Below are positions 17,708 through 26,312 of a DNA stretch of 64,000 bases, in pieces. The DNA comes from JANQPA01 sp964548175. Lineage in GTDB: Bacteria; Bacteroidota; Bacteroidia; Chitinophagales; Saprospiraceae. The translations under genes were made by a program, and so were the position numbers. Where the stretch lies: the NCBI GenBank assembly GCA_964548175.1, contig CAZJQS010000020.1:12631-76630 (forward strand), written 5' to 3'. Each line of letters begins with the position of its first letter. Within the stretch, counting starts at the first letter, position 1. The notes beneath the pieces were generated by a model. It did no database searches. It was not told the origin of the DNA and worked only from the letters and a program-made list of their open reading frames with translations.

Positions 17708-17748
17708 AGCATTTTTTTCATGAAAATAAGAAAAGATTTTAGTAGGAT

Positions 17749-17803
17749 GAACAATAAAAAAAGGGGAAGCGGCCCCGGGTCGCTTCCCCTTTTTTTATTG
17801 TTC
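17749..17803. terminator. Strong bidirectional hairpin terminator
   Basis: Positions 17749-17771 and 17781-17803 form a perfect 23-bp stem around a 9-nt loop. The A7 and T7 runs lie inside the stem, so it can work in both directions. It sits immediately after the stop codon of the S41 protease gene (17806, minus strand) and upstream of the VPS10-like gene, insulating the two. Confidence 0.85.
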
Positions 17804-17805
17804 GT

Positions 17806-19437
17806 TTATTCCCCTGTGAGGAGCTTATTGTATCGTGCGGTATCGTTGAGTAAGATAATGGCCTCCTGAATTTCATCATCATTTCTTAAGCCCATTTTAA
17901 TGGCGCCTTCCTCATAATAATATCTGCCTGCGATTTCTTTTTCGATAAGTTTGGCGAGGTCCACTTTGTACTTTCTAAGATCCTCGATAGAGGAGTCGTC
18001 CAGAGATTGTCTGATGGTCTGCAGGGAAGAAGCAATGTCATAGCCTTCTTTGCCTGCTGTAGCTTTCAGGCTGTTGAGCAATTTTTCGGTTTCCGACTCG
18101 TACTGGAAGCCCTCTTTTTGCAGAAATGCGATAAAGGCGTCAAATTCGGTGAACTTGAAATCACTTACTGAAGAGATGGTTTCATTTTCCAGAACGAATT
18201 GGTTCACGTATTTGAAGATAAAGTCCTGTTCGACCAGCGCCTTTACGATTTTATTGTCGGTGACTTTTGGGATCACGACGTCGGGCTTAACCCCGCCTCC
18301 GTCTAATACTGTACGGCCATTGCGCGTCTTGAAAGGAGTACGCTGAGCGTCGGGAATATCAACCGGCTCGCCGTTTTCATATTCTACGCTTTGAATACAT
18401 CGGCCGCTTGGAATGTAGTATTTGGCCGTTGTCAGCTTGAGCCGGGAATTATATCCGATTTCCATAGTGTTTTGAACAAGGCCCTTTCCGTAGGAGCGCT
18501 GACCGATCAGTACGCCTCGGTCATAGTCCTGAATAGTTCCGCTGACGATCTCAGAAGCGGAAGCGGAGCGATCGTTGATGACAAGCACAAGAGGAATGTT
18601 CTCATCAACAGGGTTGTTCTGGGTCTTAAAGCTGCGATCGCGTTCCTTGACGCGGCCTTTCATTGCGGTGACAAACTCTCCGCGGGGGATGAATACATTT
18701 GAAACGTTGACTGCTTCGGCTAATAAACCGCCACCATTTCCTCGGAGGTCGAATACCACACCTTTCAGGTCGGGGTTTTCGTTTTTCAGGTCTTTCAAAG
18801 CACTGGCGACGTTTCTACCGGCATCGCGGGTAAAGGTAGTCAAGGTAATATAGCCGATGTTGTCGGTCAGCATGCCATGATATGGAACATTAGGCACTTC
18901 CGCTCTGGTGCGTTCTACACTTATCCGCATGAGGTTGTCGGAGCCAGGGCGAAGGATGGTCAGGGTCATGAGGCTGCCGGGGGTACCCCGCATGATGCTG
19001 GCCAATTCGTCTACTGATTTCCCTTTAGCGTCTTTCCCGTCTACTTCTACGATCTGGTCACCTACTTTGAGACCGGCCTTATCTGCAGGCTGGTCTTTGA
19101 AAATCTCGGTGATGGTGACATAATCGCCGATTTTTTTGGTTGATGCCCCGAAAGTATTTTCGCGGCCCTCCGTATTCAGGCGGTAGCTTTCGATATCGTT
19201 CTCGGAAATGTAATTGGTATAGGGATCCAGTGAGCCGACCATGGCGTCGATACCGGTGCGCATCAACTGGCCCGGGTCGATGTCGTCAACATAGTTGGTG
19301 TTGAGCTCTTTATAAAGGTTGGTGTAAATTTCGATATTTTTAATGATCTCGAAATAACGGCCGTTGTTAACGTTTGCAGCGGCCAGGCCAATGATGAGAA
19401 CGGCTGCCAGGCCGGCAATTTTCAGGAAATGCCTCAT
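17806..19437 (-). CDS. S41 family C-terminal processing peptidase (CtpA/Prc-like)
   Basis: 543 residues. An N-terminal signal/anchor (about 5-21) exports it to the periplasm. A PDZ domain spans about 95-180, with the carboxylate-binding loop displaced to TFGAST. The S41 protease core follows: GYITLTTFT, VFDLRGNGGG (229-237), the serine motif DRSASASE (289-296, catalytic serine in S-A-S) and the general-base lysine K318 in SYGKGLVQ. It would degrade or trim envelope proteins from exposed C-termini. The C-terminal 150 residues are helical, as in Bacteroidota members. It is monocistronic, with a strong terminator directly downstream. Confidence 0.93.
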   Translation of the reverse strand: MRHFLKIAGLAAVLIIGLAAANVNNGRYFEIIKNIEIYTNLYKELNTNYVDDIDPGQLMRTGIDAMVGSLDPYTNYISENDIESYRLNTEGRENTFGASTKKIGDYVTITEIFKDQPADKAGLKVGDQIVEVDGKDAKGKSVDELASIMRGTPGSLMTLTILRPGSDNLMRISVERTRAEVPNVPYHGMLTDNIGYITLTTFTRDAGRNVASALKDLKNENPDLKGVVFDLRGNGGGLLAEAVNVSNVFIPRGEFVTAMKGRVKERDRSFKTQNNPVDENIPLVLVINDRSASASEIVSGTIQDYDRGVLIGQRSYGKGLVQNTMEIGYNSRLKLTTAKYYIPSGRCIQSVEYENGEPVDIPDAQRTPFKTRNGRTVLDGGGVKPDVVIPKVTDNKIVKALVEQDFIFKYVNQFVLENETISSVSDFKFTEFDAFIAFLQKEGFQYESETEKLLNSLKATAGKEGYDIASSLQTIRQSLDDSSIEDLRKYKVDLAKLIEKEIAGRYYYEEGAIKMGLRNDDEIQEAIILLNDTARYNKLLTGE

Positions 19438-19526
19438 GATACTATTTATTTATCTGTCTAACACAAGATTAAGGTTTTCAGATTAAAACCCAGTCCATTT
19501 TTTAGCAGATTAACGTTTTGACAACA

Positions 19527-19543
19527 CCCTCAGCAACTGGGGG
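19527..19543 (-). terminator. Short hairpin after the alpha/beta hydrolase gene
   Basis: CCCTCAG (19527-19533) pairs with CTGGGGG (19537-19543), with one G-U pair and a CAA loop. It lies directly after the minus-strand stop at 19546. The following T-run is poor, so termination is uncertain. Confidence 0.4.
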
Positions 19544-19545
19544 AG

Positions 19546-20316
19546 TTACCGTTCCGCCTTACTGAAGTCAAGGACAATTTTCAGCATTTCTTCCGGTTGC
19601 TCTGAATGCAACCAATGGCCGGCGCCGGGCATTGTGACGATTTCAGCAGTAGAAAATTGCTCATGGATGGACGAAAAGTCTTCATCCTGGATATAGTTAG
19701 ACCGTTCGCCCCGTATGAATAAGGTGGGGTTGGCAAAAGGAGTTTCGCTACGTACAGCTGAGAGAATGTCTTCATAATGTCGATAAATGGCGTCAAGGTT
19801 CATTTTCCATCGATAGCCGCCTGCTTTGGTCCGTGTCAGGTTTTTGAGCAAAAAAAGGCGAATCGCTTCATCCCCGATCTTTTCCTCCATCACTGCCTCT
19901 GCGTCAGAACGGCTTTCGATTGTGTCCAGATCAATGCTGAACAATGCATCGAAAATGAAATGATGACCCGGAGGGTAAGCTTTCGGAGCGATATCCACTA
20001 CGATCAGGCGATTGACTTTCTCAGGGTAGGTGTGAGCGAACTGCATAGCCGTTTTACCACCCATAGAATGCCCTAGTACGATTACCTGTTGGAGATCGTG
20101 ATCTGACAAAAAATCATACAGATCATCGGCCATGCTGGGATAGTCGATAAAGTCATTGTGGGGAGATTTTCCGTGATTGCGCTGGTCGACAATAAATACT
20201 CGGAAGTGTTCGGCAAATTTGCGGGCAAGGGTTTGCCAATTGTCGAGCGTGCCGAAAAGTCCGTGCAAGATGATCAAAGGTTGGCCTTCCCCAAAAGTTT
20301 TGTAGTTAAGCTTCAT
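19546..20316 (-). CDS. Alpha/beta fold hydrolase (YbfF-like esterase family)
   Basis: 256 residues from the ATG at 20316 (MKLNYKTFGEG); upstream in-frame codons lie inside the preceding gene. Features of the fold: the oxyanion loop HGLFGTLDNW, DQRNHGKSPH, the nucleophile elbow GHSMGGKTAMQ, the acid in LFIRGERSNYI region, and the catalytic histidine in GAGHWLH. The LHGLFGTLDNW and RNHGKS motifs resemble the YbfF/ABHD11 esterase group, acting on acyl-CoA or small esters. The start overlaps the stop of the CrtA-like gene by 4 bp (ATGA), so the two are translationally coupled. The substrate cannot be told from sequence. Confidence 0.88.
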   Translation of the reverse strand: MKLNYKTFGEGQPLIILHGLFGTLDNWQTLARKFAEHFRVFIVDQRNHGKSPHNDFIDYPSMADDLYDFLSDHDLQQVIVLGHSMGGKTAMQFAHTYPEKVNRLIVVDIAPKAYPPGHHFIFDALFSIDLDTIESRSDAEAVMEEKIGDEAIRLFLLKNLTRTKAGGYRWKMNLDAIYRHYEDILSAVRSETPFANPTLFIRGERSNYIQDEDFSSIHEQFSTAEIVTMPGAGHWLHSEQPEEMLKIVLDFSKAER

Positions 20317-21062
20317 TCGTTGCGGTCTGTTGATTTTGCTGTTGGTTCTGTAAAATACATAGAAAGAGGATTTTCCCCCTGCCAGCTTCCGGTGCTTTTG
20401 TAGGGATGGAAGCGAGCAAATAACTCTTCCTTGTACCACCCCAGTTCTCTCGTTTTCTGAATAACTTCGCTGTGGAAACGACTTTTATAAGCATAAGCCT
20501 GCATAAATCTGCTGTTTTGCCAAAAACTCACGGTAGCTTGCTGAACCAGCGGCAGTTCTCCCACGCCCACAGAGAATAAGAGCCCCTCTCTATGTTCGTC
20601 CATTGACCGGCTAACGCCAGGCACGTATTTCCAGAATTGCATCAGGCGTTTTGTCCGGATGGTGGCTCGTGTAAGAACGGCCACTGGGCGCTCGGGGTCG
20701 AAGTCGACTGTTTTAAAAAAAGGACAGTGGCCTTCCCATTCGCCATGCACCATAGACGTTCGCAGATATGTTGTCCACTGATCGGTAGCGTTCTCCTGCA
20801 GTGTTACAAAAAAAGGATGGGCGCCGAAAAAACGTTCCGCCCATATTTCCCCTTCCCAGGCCGCCAGGATTCCATAGACGCCAAAGTTAGGAAAAATGCT
20901 GAAACCGTCACGGCCTCCACTTCCAAGCATCTTGCCGAAACTCATGCCTTCCACCTGGGAAAGAGCACTCCGCGCGCCCCCCATCATACCCAGCGCCTTC
21001 CACCTTGCCGATAATTTTTCAAACCTGAAAAAGGTAATGGTAACAATTTGTGATTTAAGCAT
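20313..21062 (-). CDS. CrtA-like carotenoid monooxygenase (spheroidene monooxygenase family)
   Basis: 249 residues without transmembrane segments or signal peptide. The pattern KMLGSGGRDGFSIFPNFGVYG followed by WE, then a FFGAHPFF-type segment, HGEWEGHCPF, AVLTRATIR, FWKYVPGVS and GVGELPLVQQATVSFW fits the CrtA/spheroidene monooxygenase family, which adds a keto group at C-2 of acyclic carotenoids using haem and oxygen. In Bacteroidota these proteins are widespread and their substrate is mostly unproven. It is the first gene of a two-gene unit with the alpha/beta hydrolase. With the CruF-like gene at 2629 it suggests modified acyclic or monocyclic carotenoids. The function is a family inference. 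Confidence 0.78.
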   Translation of the reverse strand: MLKSQIVTITFFRFEKLSARWKALGMMGGARSALSQVEGMSFGKMLGSGGRDGFSIFPNFGVYGILAAWEGEIWAERFFGAHPFFVTLQENATDQWTTYLRTSMVHGEWEGHCPFFKTVDFDPERPVAVLTRATIRTKRLMQFWKYVPGVSRSMDEHREGLLFSVGVGELPLVQQATVSFWQNSRFMQAYAYKSRFHSEVIQKTRELGWYKEELFARFHPYKSTGSWQGENPLSMYFTEPTAKSTDRNE

Positions 21063-21187
21063 ACGTTCATAACAAAAGGGAAAAACAATGGTTTGATGTT
21101 AAAAATATTAAAGTCAACAATTTCAGCAGCACTCTCTTTTTTCTCAAACAGCTTTTTTAAAAAAAGTTTCTCCTGTAAAATATAAGC

Positions 21188-21218
21188 TTGTACTTACAGA
21201 AACAGCTTACTACTTTTG
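21188..21218 (+). promoter_or_regulatory. Bacteroidota-type promoter of the cyclase gene
   Basis: TTG (21188-21190), 20 nt, then TACTTTTG (21211-21218), an exact TAnnTTTG. The start codon is 27 bp after the -7 box, so the leader is about 20 nt. Confidence 0.65.
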
Positions 21219-21244
21219 TATGTGAAAAATAACAATAAGTAAAA

Positions 21245-22900
21245 ATGAAATACTTCTTCATCATTTTTTCATTTTTTCTAACGGCGAGCCTGGGTGCGCA
21301 GAGCATTTCACAGCTGGAGCAACAGCTGGAGCAGGCGGAGACCACAAAAGAGAAGATGGCCTTATACATTAAACTGGGGGAGGCTTATAAGAATAAGCGG
21401 GATTACAAAGAAGCACTCGATTTTGCTCAGGACGCCAGTCAGATCGCTTCCAACCTGAATGACAAAGGCATGCTGGCGCAGATCGCCATGCTGAAGGGCG
21501 AGATCAATGCAATAGATCGGTCGTATTATCGCGCCGACGCAGAATATAAGAATGCATTTGCCTATGCTCGTCAGGCAGGTGATTTGGGGCTAATGGCTGA
21601 GAGTACCCAAAAGCGGGCGGAAGTAGCCAATGACCAGCAAAAATACCGAAGAGCCAGTCAGATATACGAGGAGGCTTTTGAATTTTTCTCCGATCGAAGC
21701 ATCAGTAAGTTATCTTCAGATTATGACATGCTTAAAGAGCAACTGGCCAGAGACCGCCGAAAGCTGGAGGAAGAGAGGAGTGCGCTTCAAACCGAGATAG
21801 AGCAGCTTCGTTCTGAGCGGGATCAGATATCACAGGAAAAAAGGGAGCTGGAAGATCGAACGGTAGAATTGGTGCAAAAAAACCAGCAAACCCGGCAGCA
21901 ATTGTCTGAACAAACACAGCAACTGGTTAAAGAACAGGAAGAAAAAGACAAGGCGTTGCTACAGGCGCAGGCCGCCAGCCAAAAACTCGAAGAACAGTCC
22001 TCAGAGCTCAAAAAAATGACCAAGCAGCAGTTGGAGCAGGAGGTTATGCTTCAACAGGCCAAAGTCCGCGCCCAAAGCGCTCAGATAGAAGCAGAACGGA
22101 ACCGCAACATCACCAGGATGATCGCCGTCATTGCCGGCGCCATGATCATTCTGGCGCTCCTGATCTACGGGCGTTATCGGAGTAGCCGCAAAGCCAAGAA
22201 AGTGTTGGAGGAGAAAAATAAGGTCATCGAATATGAAAGGGAACGTTCTGAAGAGCTATTGCTTAACATCTTGCCGGCGCCCATTGCTCAGGAATTGAAA
22301 GAGTACGGCAAAGCAAGCGCCAAACAATATAAAGAAGTAACCGTTCTTTTTTCTGATTTTAAAAACTTCACTAAAGTATCGGAATCTCTGACACCGGCCG
22401 AATTGGTGAAGGAACTGGACAAATGCTTCAAAGCTTTCGACTTCATCATTTCTCAATACCCGGATATAGAGAAGATCAAAACCATAGGAGACGCCTACAT
22501 GTGTGCCAGCGGCCTTACCGACCGGCGTACGCTTCCCACCAACATCATCAAGGCGGCTTTGGAAATGCAGGAGTTCCTGGAAGAATACAAACAAGAACGC
22601 ATACGAATGGGCAAACCTTACTTCGAAGCTCGCATAGGCTTGCACACCGGACCTGTTGTGGCCGGAGTCGTGGGCGTCAACAAGTTCGCCTATGATATCT
22701 GGGGAGATACCGTGAACATCGCAGCCAGAATGGAAGCCAACAGCCTTGAAGGGCATGTCAATATCTCGGAGGATACCTACAATCGGGTAAAATATAATTT
22801 TGAATGCATCTATCGCGGCAAAGTGCAGGCCAAAAACAAGGGGGCGGTAGATATGTATTTTGTAAAAAGTGAAAGGAAAGCAGTGGCCGGCGCAGTGTAA
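21245..22900 (+). CDS. Membrane class III adenylate cyclase with periplasmic TPR/coiled-coil sensor
   Basis: 551 residues. Order: signal peptide (1-18), TPR-like helical repeats (about 22-155), a long coiled coil rich in E, Q and K (160-285), one transmembrane helix (about 291-308), a linker with the S-helix-like EERSEELLLNILP, and a C-terminal class III cyclase domain (about 363-545). Catalytic residues: metal aspartate D371 in LFSDFKNFT and second metal site D416 in TIGDAYM; base-specifying K412 and D484 (KTIGDA, YDIWGD) indicate ATP rather than GTP; N491 and R495 (NIAAR) bind the transition state. It should make cAMP in the cytosol in response to a periplasmic or membrane cue. The signal itself is unknown. 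Confidence 0.9.
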   Translation: MKYFFIIFSFFLTASLGAQSISQLEQQLEQAETTKEKMALYIKLGEAYKNKRDYKEALDFAQDASQIASNLNDKGMLAQIAMLKGEINAIDRSYYRADAEYKNAFAYARQAGDLGLMAESTQKRAEVANDQQKYRRASQIYEEAFEFFSDRSISKLSSDYDMLKEQLARDRRKLEEERSALQTEIEQLRSERDQISQEKRELEDRTVELVQKNQQTRQQLSEQTQQLVKEQEEKDKALLQAQAASQKLEEQSSELKKMTKQQLEQEVMLQQAKVRAQSAQIEAERNRNITRMIAVIAGAMIILALLIYGRYRSSRKAKKVLEEKNKVIEYERERSEELLLNILPAPIAQELKEYGKASAKQYKEVTVLFSDFKNFTKVSESLTPAELVKELDKCFKAFDFIISQYPDIEKIKTIGDAYMCASGLTDRRTLPTNIIKAALEMQEFLEEYKQERIRMGKPYFEARIGLHTGPVVAGVVGVNKFAYDIWGDTVNIAARMEANSLEGHVNISEDTYNRVKYNFECIYRGKVQAKNKGAVDMYFVKSERKAVAGAV

Positions 22901-22997
22901 AAAGCCATTCCGACCGTTTGCACCTACAAACAATATTCGATGCAATTGCCTAAATAACTCAAGTTGCCAAGCAACTTTAGTAGAAGGTATTAACGGG

Positions 22998-23200
22998 AGT
23001 TCGGAGATTTCCCTTTTGATAATCAGCTAACTAGCCCCGTTAGGGGCTAAATGTTGGTAGAAAAGAAATAAAGATTACCCACAAAAAACCGTGCCGTAGG
23101 TACGGAATAAATGACGTACCTACGGTACGGTATCCTTTTAATTTCAATTTTTTTCTACCAACATTTTGCCCCTCTGGGGCCTCAGGGGTCTCCGAACTCA
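22998..23200. repeat. About 200-bp nested palindromic element
   Basis: Three inverted pairs share one centre. The outer pair is AGTTCGGAGA (22999-23008) with TCTCCGAACT (23190-23199). The middle pair is ATGTTGGTAGAAAA (23051-23064) with TTTTCTACCAACAT (23151-23164), flanked by GGGGC-rich hairpins on both sides. The inner pair is CCGTGCCGTAGGTACG against CGTACCTACGGTACGG around 23089-23130, with one mismatch. Transcribed RNA would fold into one long arm. It resembles dispersed intergenic repeats of environmental Bacteroidota, but I see only one copy here. Confidence 0.65.
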
Positions 23201-23380
23201 GGTAAGTATTAGGTAGAAAGAAATACAACCTAAAAAGGTACCTATTTGCCCATTTCAGGCAGAAATCTTTCTACTTTCTACCATTTACCATCTACACCTA
23301 AGTTGCATCGCAACTTAGGTTAAATAAGCAAAATCGCTTTTTGCATAATCCTTCGAAACTAATCCTTGACAGGATTTGTT

Positions 23381-23388
23381 TATCTTCG
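23381..23388 (+). promoter_or_regulatory. Possible -7 element of uvrB
   Basis: TATCTTCG is one base from TAnnTTTG and lies 24 bp before the uvrB start. No TTG is found at the usual spacing, though TTGAC occurs at 23366-23370. Confidence 0.35.
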
Positions 23389-23411
23389 GCAGTACATGAA
23401 AAACAAATCGT

Positions 23412-25436
23412 ATGAAGTTTGAACTGGTGTCGCCCTTCAAGCCTACAGGAGATCAACCGCAGGCTATCGAGAAGTTGGTGAATGGCGTCTACGAATATGA
23501 AAAAGCGCAGGTATTGCTGGGGGTTACAGGTTCCGGAAAGACGTTTACCATGGCCAATGTCATTGCACAGCTTAACCGGCCTACGTTAGTGCTAACTCAT
23601 AACAAAACACTGACAGCTCAGCTTTATGGAGAGTTCAAAGAGTTTTTCCCGGATAATTCGGTAGAGTATTTTGTCTCTTACTACGATTATTATCAGCCGG
23701 AGGCTTACCTTACCAGTTCGGATACCTATATAGAAAAGGACCTTTCTATTAATGAAGAGGTGGATAAGCTTCGCCTGAGAGCGACTTCTTCCTTGCTTTC
23801 CGGGCGACGGGACATCATCATCGTCGCCTCTGTTTCCTGCATTTATGGTATGGGCAATCCTGAAGATTATAAGTCGGGGATTATTCGCATCCAAAAAGGG
23901 GAGGTCGTTTCCAGAAATACTTTTTTATACAAGCTGGTGGAAAGCCTGTATTCCAGGACGGAAACCGATTTTCGCCGGGCTACCTTCCGCGTAAGAGGAG
24001 ATACGGTTGATATTAATCTTCCCTATATGGATTATGGCTACCGCGTTACCTTTTTCGGTGATGAGATTGAAGAGATCGAGCAGATTGAGATCGAGTCGGG
24101 TAAGCGGATCGAACGTATGACGAATGCGGCTATTTTTCCGGCAAATCTTTATCTGGCGCCGAGGGAGAGAATTCACGGCATCATCCGCGAAATCCAGGAT
24201 GAGTTGTTCGAGCAGGAGAAGTATTTTGAAAAGGAAGGGCGCTTTCTGGAAGCCAAGCGCATTCGCGAACGGACGACCTTCGATATCGAAATGATGAAAG
24301 AGCTGGGGTATTGTAATGGGGTGGAAAATTATTCGCGCTTCTTTGACGGCCGAAAAGCCGGCACTCGTCCTTTCTGCTTGCTCGATTATTTTCCGGATGA
24401 TTATTTAATGATCATCGATGAAAGCCACGTGACAGTGCCACAGGTGAGGGGCATGTACGGTGGTGATCGGGCTAGAAAGACGAACCTGGTGAGCTATGGT
24501 TTTCGCCTGCCCTCTGCTATGGATAACCGTCCGTTGAATTTTACCGAATTTGAAAGCCTTATCAATCAGGTCGTTTACGTCAGTGCAACTCCCGGTGATT
24601 ATGAGTTGGAGCAGACCGGAGGGGTCATCGTGGAGCAATTGATCCGCCCGACAGGCCTTTTGGATCCACCTATTGAAGTTAGGCCCAGCCTGAATCAGAT
24701 TGATGATCTGATGGAAGAGATCGATGAGCGAATAAAGCGAGAAGAACGGGTGTTGGTCACTACCCTTACCAAACGCATGGCAGAGGAGTTGTCTAAATAC
24801 CTGACGAAAATGAACATTAAAGTTCGTTACATTCACTCGGAAGTAGATACCATGGAGCGGGTGGAGATACTGAGGGACCTCCGCCTCGGAGGATTCGATG
24901 TTCTCGTAGGTGTCAACTTACTCAGAGAGGGATTGGATTTGCCGGAAGTGTCCCTCGTAGCCATTATTGATGCGGATAAAGAAGGTTTTTTGAGGAACAA
25001 TCGTTCCCTTACTCAAACCGCCGGACGCGCCGCGCGCAATGAGAATGGCCTGGTCATTTTTTATGCCGACAAGATCACCGACTCCATGCAGGCGACCATT
25101 GACGAGACCAACCGCCGGCGGGCCAAGCAAATGGCTTATAATGAAAAATACGGCATCGTACCGAAAACCATTCGCAAATCAAGAGAGGAAATTCTGGCCA
25201 AGAAATCCATTCTCGATATTCGCGGCGGACAGGAGCATGCCTATATCGAATCCGAGGAACCCAGCCTGGCGGCCGATCCGATCATGGAATATCTCTCTAA
25301 AGACAAGATTGAACTGATGATCGAGAATACGGAGAAGAAAATGAAGAAAGCAGCAAAAGAACTGGACTTCATTTCAGCAGCACAATACAGGGATGAATTG
25401 TTTGCTTTAAAAAAGCGATGGAAGGATGCAGTATAA
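23412..25436 (+). CDS. uvrB: Excinuclease ABC subunit UvrB
   Basis: 674 residues, normal for UvrB, the damage-verifying helicase-like subunit of nucleotide excision repair. Walker A GVTGSGKTF lies at 37-45. The damage-probing beta-hairpin region follows with YYDYYQPEAYL, then the DEAD-like IDESH motif, helicase motifs GVNLLREGLDLPEV and QTAGRAARN, and a C-terminal UVR domain (about 632-670) that binds UvrC. The start MKFELVSPFKPTGDQPQAI is canonical. The stop overlaps the next start by 11 bp. No uvrA or uvrC lies in the window. Confidence 0.97.
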   Translation: MKFELVSPFKPTGDQPQAIEKLVNGVYEYEKAQVLLGVTGSGKTFTMANVIAQLNRPTLVLTHNKTLTAQLYGEFKEFFPDNSVEYFVSYYDYYQPEAYLTSSDTYIEKDLSINEEVDKLRLRATSSLLSGRRDIIIVASVSCIYGMGNPEDYKSGIIRIQKGEVVSRNTFLYKLVESLYSRTETDFRRATFRVRGDTVDINLPYMDYGYRVTFFGDEIEEIEQIEIESGKRIERMTNAAIFPANLYLAPRERIHGIIREIQDELFEQEKYFEKEGRFLEAKRIRERTTFDIEMMKELGYCNGVENYSRFFDGRKAGTRPFCLLDYFPDDYLMIIDESHVTVPQVRGMYGGDRARKTNLVSYGFRLPSAMDNRPLNFTEFESLINQVVYVSATPGDYELEQTGGVIVEQLIRPTGLLDPPIEVRPSLNQIDDLMEEIDERIKREERVLVTTLTKRMAEELSKYLTKMNIKVRYIHSEVDTMERVEILRDLRLGGFDVLVGVNLLREGLDLPEVSLVAIIDADKEGFLRNNRSLTQTAGRAARNENGLVIFYADKITDSMQATIDETNRRRAKQMAYNEKYGIVPKTIRKSREEILAKKSILDIRGGQEHAYIESEEPSLAADPIMEYLSKDKIELMIENTEKKMKKAAKELDFISAAQYRDELFALKKRWKDAV

Positions 25437-26163
25437 AAAAGCGATGATCTTCGCAGCCGGTCTAGGCACCCGCCTGCGTCCACTGACCGATAATAAACCG
25501 AAAGCGCTGGTGGAAGTTTCCGGCATCCCTTTACTGGAAATTGCCATCCGCCGCTTAAAACGTTATGGTTTTAGGGAGGTCGTGGTCAATATTCATCATT
25601 TCGGTCAACAGATCGTGGATTTTTTGGAAAGCAAACAGCACTTCGATATCCAGATCCATATTTCCGATGAAAGAGAATTGCTGCTGGATACCGGTGGTGG
25701 ACTGAAAAAAGCCAGGTCGCTGATCGGAAATCACCCTTTTCTTGTTTATAATGCGGATATTATTTCTGACATCAATCTGGGGCAGCTCTACGATGCCCAC
25801 CTGGCGTCTTCCGCACTAGCTACCCTAGCCACCCGGGACAGGAAAACTTCCCGGTATCTATTGTTTAATGATCAGAGGAGACTGGTCGGCTGGACCAATG
25901 CCAAAACTGGGGAGCTGAAGCTCCCGGTTCCGGCCGCGGTTTACCGCCAGCGCGCTTTCAGTGGAATCCATGTGCTTTCTCCTGAGATTTTTCAATTTAT
26001 GCCGGATCAGCAGATCTTCTCCATCATTGACGTTTATTTGTCGGCTGCTGCTCATCGGCCTATATTGGAATATCCCCATGATAAGGATCGCTGGATCGAT
26101 GTGGGGAAGATCCCCCAGCTCAAAGAGGCGCCGGGGGTATTGAAAAATTTGCCGTTGGATTGA
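25426..26163 (+). CDS. Sugar-phosphate nucleotidyltransferase (MurU/ManC-like)
   Basis: 245 residues of the GT-A-like nucleotidyltransferase fold. The N-terminal signature FAAGLGTRLRPLTDNKPKAL (residues 9-28) contains the NTP-binding GxGTRL and the PKAL lysine. DTGGGLKKA at about 87-95, the metal-site aspartate in VYNADI, and the C-terminal DKDRWIDVGK (WxDVGT-like) are also present. It activates a sugar-1-phosphate with UTP or GTP. The compact length and the DTGGGLK motif resemble the N-acetylmuramate-1-phosphate uridylyltransferase MurU and mannose-1-phosphate guanylyltransferases; these cannot be separated by eye. It overlaps uvrB by 11 bp and is probably co-transcribed, without an obvious functional link. 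Confidence 0.85.
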   Translation: MQYKKAMIFAAGLGTRLRPLTDNKPKALVEVSGIPLLEIAIRRLKRYGFREVVVNIHHFGQQIVDFLESKQHFDIQIHISDERELLLDTGGGLKKARSLIGNHPFLVYNADIISDINLGQLYDAHLASSALATLATRDRKTSRYLLFNDQRRLVGWTNAKTGELKLPVPAAVYRQRAFSGIHVLSPEIFQFMPDQQIFSIIDVYLSAAAHRPILEYPHDKDRWIDVGKIPQLKEAPGVLKNLPLD

Positions 26164-26312
26164 TGATCAAGGGTTTATGTCCATGGTTTTGTACAATGCC
26201 CACCATGTAGGGATATAATTTGTCTTTTCATTCCTTTTCGACCAGGTTTTCTCTATATTTCACAAAAAAACTACCTGGAGATGGATTTGTATGTAGGTAT
26301 TAGCCATAGCGT

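Larger units (their letters stand above)
22901..23411. other. Palindrome-rich spacer between the cyclase gene and uvrB
   Basis: A 511-bp non-coding region. It holds a hairpin AAGTTGC/GCAACTT at 22961-22977, the nested palindrome at 22998-23200, a second related hairpin of 11 bp (23296-23306 with 23310-23320, ACCTAAGTTGC) and the uvrB promoter. No coding frame is credible. Confidence 0.7.
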
